Source: Saprospiraceae bacterium | Lineage (GTDB): Bacteria > Bacteroidota > Bacteroidia > Chitinophagales > Saprospiraceae | Length of the DNA: 64,000 bases | Reading direction: 5' to 3' | Assembly (NCBI GenBank): GCA_016717265.1 | Contig: JADKFX010000001.1 | Coordinates: forward strand, 1,314,501 to 1,378,500 | In this document: in pieces, positions 62,341 through 64,000 of the stretch | Numbering within the stretch: position 1 is the first letter of the stretch | Layout: each line of letters begins with the position of its first letter | Translations under genes and position numbers: made by a program | The notes under the pieces: model-generated | Databases searched by the model: none | Told to the model about the DNA's origin: nothing | Seen by the model: the letters and a program-made list of their open reading frames with translations, nothing else

Positions 62341-62701
62341 CTATTTAACAATCATTGTCGTAATCGCACTAAATGGCCTGCTCGGCTTTCCATCAATCAT
62401 AAGTTTTAAATAAATTTTATAGTTAGGAAGATTAATAAAATCCTCAACATCAAATTCAAGATACATTTTGATTAGCTTAATTTATCGCAGTTCACTCTGT
62501 TCCATCACTTGCAGCACTGTCGTGCTCCATCCGGCTATTGGCGGAAACGTTCTTTCATACAGCATCTTCTGTACCTATTCTATAAGAAATAACAGTTCCG
62601 GCATTTCCAAGTACAGCACTTTTAATATCATCATCCTATTGGTTCATGTATTGATGAGTTAAAGTCATTCCAACTTTGAATTTGCGTAATTCAGAAAACA
62701 T
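62341..62701 (-). pseudogene. C-terminal remnant of a VirD4/TraG- or HerA-like DNA-translocating ATPase (right copy)
   Basis: The minus strand reads MFSELRKFKVGMTLTHQYMNQ, stop, DDDIKSAVLGNAGTVISYRIGTEDA, then shifts and stops, then MYLEFDVEDFINLPNYKIYLKLMIDGKPSRPFSAIT. The ordered blocks R-K-F-x-V-x-LTxxHQY, GNAGTxISYRxGxxDA and FxxEDFINLPNYxIYLKLMIDG are those of conjugation-type ATPases. About 100 bp at its end match the left copy at 56597-56716 (about 88%). It is decayed by point stops. Confidence 0.65.
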
Positions 62702-62930
62702 AATGACCAAAGATTACGCAGTAAAGTTTTGAAACTCGTCCATAGTTTACAACTATAAGAACAAAACCCTAATGCTTATTTATGTATCGGAATATATTCT
62801 GGTTTGCTAAAATCCAATGAGAATAATAATTAAAAAAATTATACATTTTATCGATTTTCATTCAAGAAATCTAAGTATAAGGATTAATTGTTAGAACAAT
62901 AAATTGTCTGATTAATAGGGGGCTATTCCA

Positions 62931-63326
62931 GACAATAGCTCTTGCTATATAACTTCTGATTTAAAAGATTATTTGAAAAATAGCTATTATATGGACCAGA
63001 TACATGGAAGACCATTCCATCCTCAAACGCAAGGCAAGATTGAGCGATATCATAGGACAATGAAAAACGTAATATAACTTGATAATTATTACTGCCCTGA
63101 GGAATTGGAAAGAGCTTTAGAAAAATTTGTGGAAACTTATAACAATGAAAGATACCATGAATCACTAGAGAATTTAACTCCTGCAGATGTGTATTTTGGC
63201 CGTGCCAAATTCATTATAAAAGAAAGAATTAAACTACAATGTATTAGGGATAGAAAAATTGAATATGAAAAATTATATCCTATTAAAATTATTAATTATA
63301 AGCAAAAAGAATTAGCTTTGAATTAA
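62931..63326 (+). pseudogene. IS3-like transposase C-terminal fragment with in-frame stop
   Basis: The + strand reads DNSSCYITSDLKDYLKNSYYMDQIHGRPFHPQTQGKIERYHRTMKNVI, TAA, LDNYYCPEELERALEKFVETYNNERYHESLENLTPADVYFGRAKFIIKERI... . HPQTQGKIERYHRTMKN with E in KIER is the third acidic residue of the rve DDE core, and YNxxRYHESLxNxTPAD is the family end. One point stop (AAA to TAA) and loss of the 5' half make it inactive. It is distinct from the 22-kb IS3. Confidence 0.8.
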
Positions 63327-63330
63327 TTAG

Positions 63331-63376
63331 AAACACTACTTAGTGAGAAGTTCAAATTACTTTGACGACATACATT
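63331..63376 (+). repeat. 46-bp repeat, copy 2
   Basis: It matches 53959-54004 with four mismatches. It begins 5 bp after the stop of the transposase fragment and precedes a hairpin and a secreted-protein gene. Confidence 0.65.
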
Positions 63377-63384
63377 ACTGTTCA

Positions 63385-63427
63385 ATGGGTAAATTCAGTT
63401 GACTATAATGGATTTACCCATCTTTTT
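63385..63427 (+). terminator. hairpin with T-run after repeat copy 2
   Basis: ATGGGTAAATTC / GGATTTACCCAT pair with one G-T wobble and a 13-nt loop, followed by CTTTTT. It has the form of a rho-independent terminator, 67 bp upstream of the next gene's ATG. Confidence 0.6.
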
Positions 63428-63493
63428 CAGTTACTTATTTTTATTTGGTTCTTATTGGTTTTTATGCCATTTTTGCTTAAAAAATTCATAATT

Positions 63494-64000
63494 ATGAAGT
63501 ATATACTTTTTATCTTAATCCTTTTTCAATCGTTATCCTTTTCAATCGTTAAAAGTCAAGATTGTTCATTTGCTAAGATTTCTAACGACACATTTTTTCA
63601 AGACTACGTAGAGTTTATCTATCCTCAAAGTAATTCAGATAAAATTATAACAATAGGAAGCAGATTTGTGAGAGGATTTTTTGATGATACGACATTCAAT
63701 GCTCCAATCTTTGAAGTATTTGATTATTGTGGAAATTCAGAAATTAAAATAATTTACAAAGTAATTGATAGATTCCGACTTGCACACAATCGTATCGCCA
63801 AAAGTAGTTCTTATTTAACTGAGCCTATAGGAAATAACGCATTGTCGATCTCAAATAATTCATTCTTATTAGTTGATAAAGCCAGTGATACTTTATCAGG
63901 TGAACCTTTTCTTCTTTTTATTCCCCTTAACGAATTAGGTAATATCGGCTCTATACATTCATTTCCAATTACTATTGATGAATTCAATTTTAATATTAAG
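63494..64000 (+). CDS. secreted protein, partial (3' end outside window)
   Basis: The frame from ATG 63494 stays open to the window end (169 codons). A signal peptide (KYILFILILFQSLSFSIVKSQ) contains a short in-frame tandem duplication (CTTTTTCAATCGTTA / CTTTTCAATCGTTA). The mature part (DCSFAKISNDTFFQDYVEFIYPQSNSDKIITIGSRFVRGFFDDTTFNAPIFEVFDYCGN...) resembles the N-terminal propeller of Bacteroidota T9SS cargo such as the protein at 43072. A sorting tail cannot be checked here. Confidence 0.7.
   Translation, partial: MKYILFILILFQSLSFSIVKSQDCSFAKISNDTFFQDYVEFIYPQSNSDKIITIGSRFVRGFFDDTTFNAPIFEVFDYCGNSEIKIIYKVIDRFRLAHNRIAKSSSYLTEPIGNNALSISNNSFLLVDKASDTLSGEPFLLFIPLNELGNIGSIHSFPITIDEFNFNIK

Noticed and set aside
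62221..62409. 62-codon frame after the Cys-rich lipoprotein
   Set aside because: Lies antisense to the conjugation-ATPase remnant and has no protein-like features.
62468..62662. 64-codon + strand frame
   Set aside because: Antisense shadow of the decayed ATPase remnant on the minus strand.
1..64000. CRISPR arrays, tRNA and rRNA genes
   Set aside because: No regularly spaced short repeats with unique spacers and no tRNA-like or rRNA-like stretches were seen by eye. A tRNAscan/Infernal run would be needed to exclude them fully.

Overview
The window reads as a chromosomal segment of an AT-rich member of the Bacteroidota, probably Saprospiria-like. Lineage evidence: a PorP/SprF protein beside an OmpA/TPR/PD40 protein (type IX secretion, T9SS), several secreted proteins with T9SS sorting tails of type A and type B, absence of Shine-Dalgarno sequences, and promoters of the Bacteroidota form TTTG-N19-TAnnTTTG. 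The family-level placement is inference. No rRNA, tRNA or CRISPR array was recognised.

Region 1 (1-17 kb) is conserved backbone: adk (partial), obgE, cvpA-like, a Ycf48-like lipoprotein, a PAP2/haloperoxidase-like lipoprotein with a degenerate active site, a DUF1573 lipoprotein, the OmpA/PorP pair, a frameshifted DUF2064 gene, DUF4293, a DAO-type oxidoreductase, an OstA-like/BatE-like pair, a 185-bp MITE-like element, tadA and guaB.

Region 2 (about 17.5-40 kb) is accessory DNA. Apart from one IS3 element, its genes all lie on the + strand. They are small, unrelated and typical of mobile cassettes: HigBA toxin-antitoxin, protoglobin/DUF2024/MarR, several SAM methyltransferases, GNATs, a nitrilase, two class C beta-lactamase-like hydrolases, S41 and CPBP peptidases, an aldo/keto reductase, SRPBCC, and an Arr-like remnant. 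Between them lie imperfect dyads resembling integron attC recombination sites, but no integrase gene is in the window. I read this as an integrase-less cassette array (CALIN-like), with decayed cassettes and IS scars.

Region 3 (40-54 kb) returns to backbone and surface genes: VOC protein, metG, a large type B sorted protein (CHU_C), a choice-of-anchor-B type A protein, fumC (split by a G-run frameshift), an M16 peptidase and parC.

Region 4 (54-64 kb) holds two T9SS cargo genes and then a polymorphic-toxin island. Three 5'-truncated RHS C-terminal modules are each followed by a small gene that is probably cognate immunity. Minus-strand remnants of the same conjugation-type ATPase C-terminus flank the island. 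A decayed IS3-like transposase and a partial secreted protein follow. A 46-bp repeat plus a hairpin precedes the cargo gene at 54 kb and again the one at 63.5 kb.

At least five frameshifts lie in homopolymer runs (DUF2064, higB, IS3 orfA, a 24.6-kb hypothetical, fumC). This suggests residual sequencing indels, so these genes may be intact in the organism.
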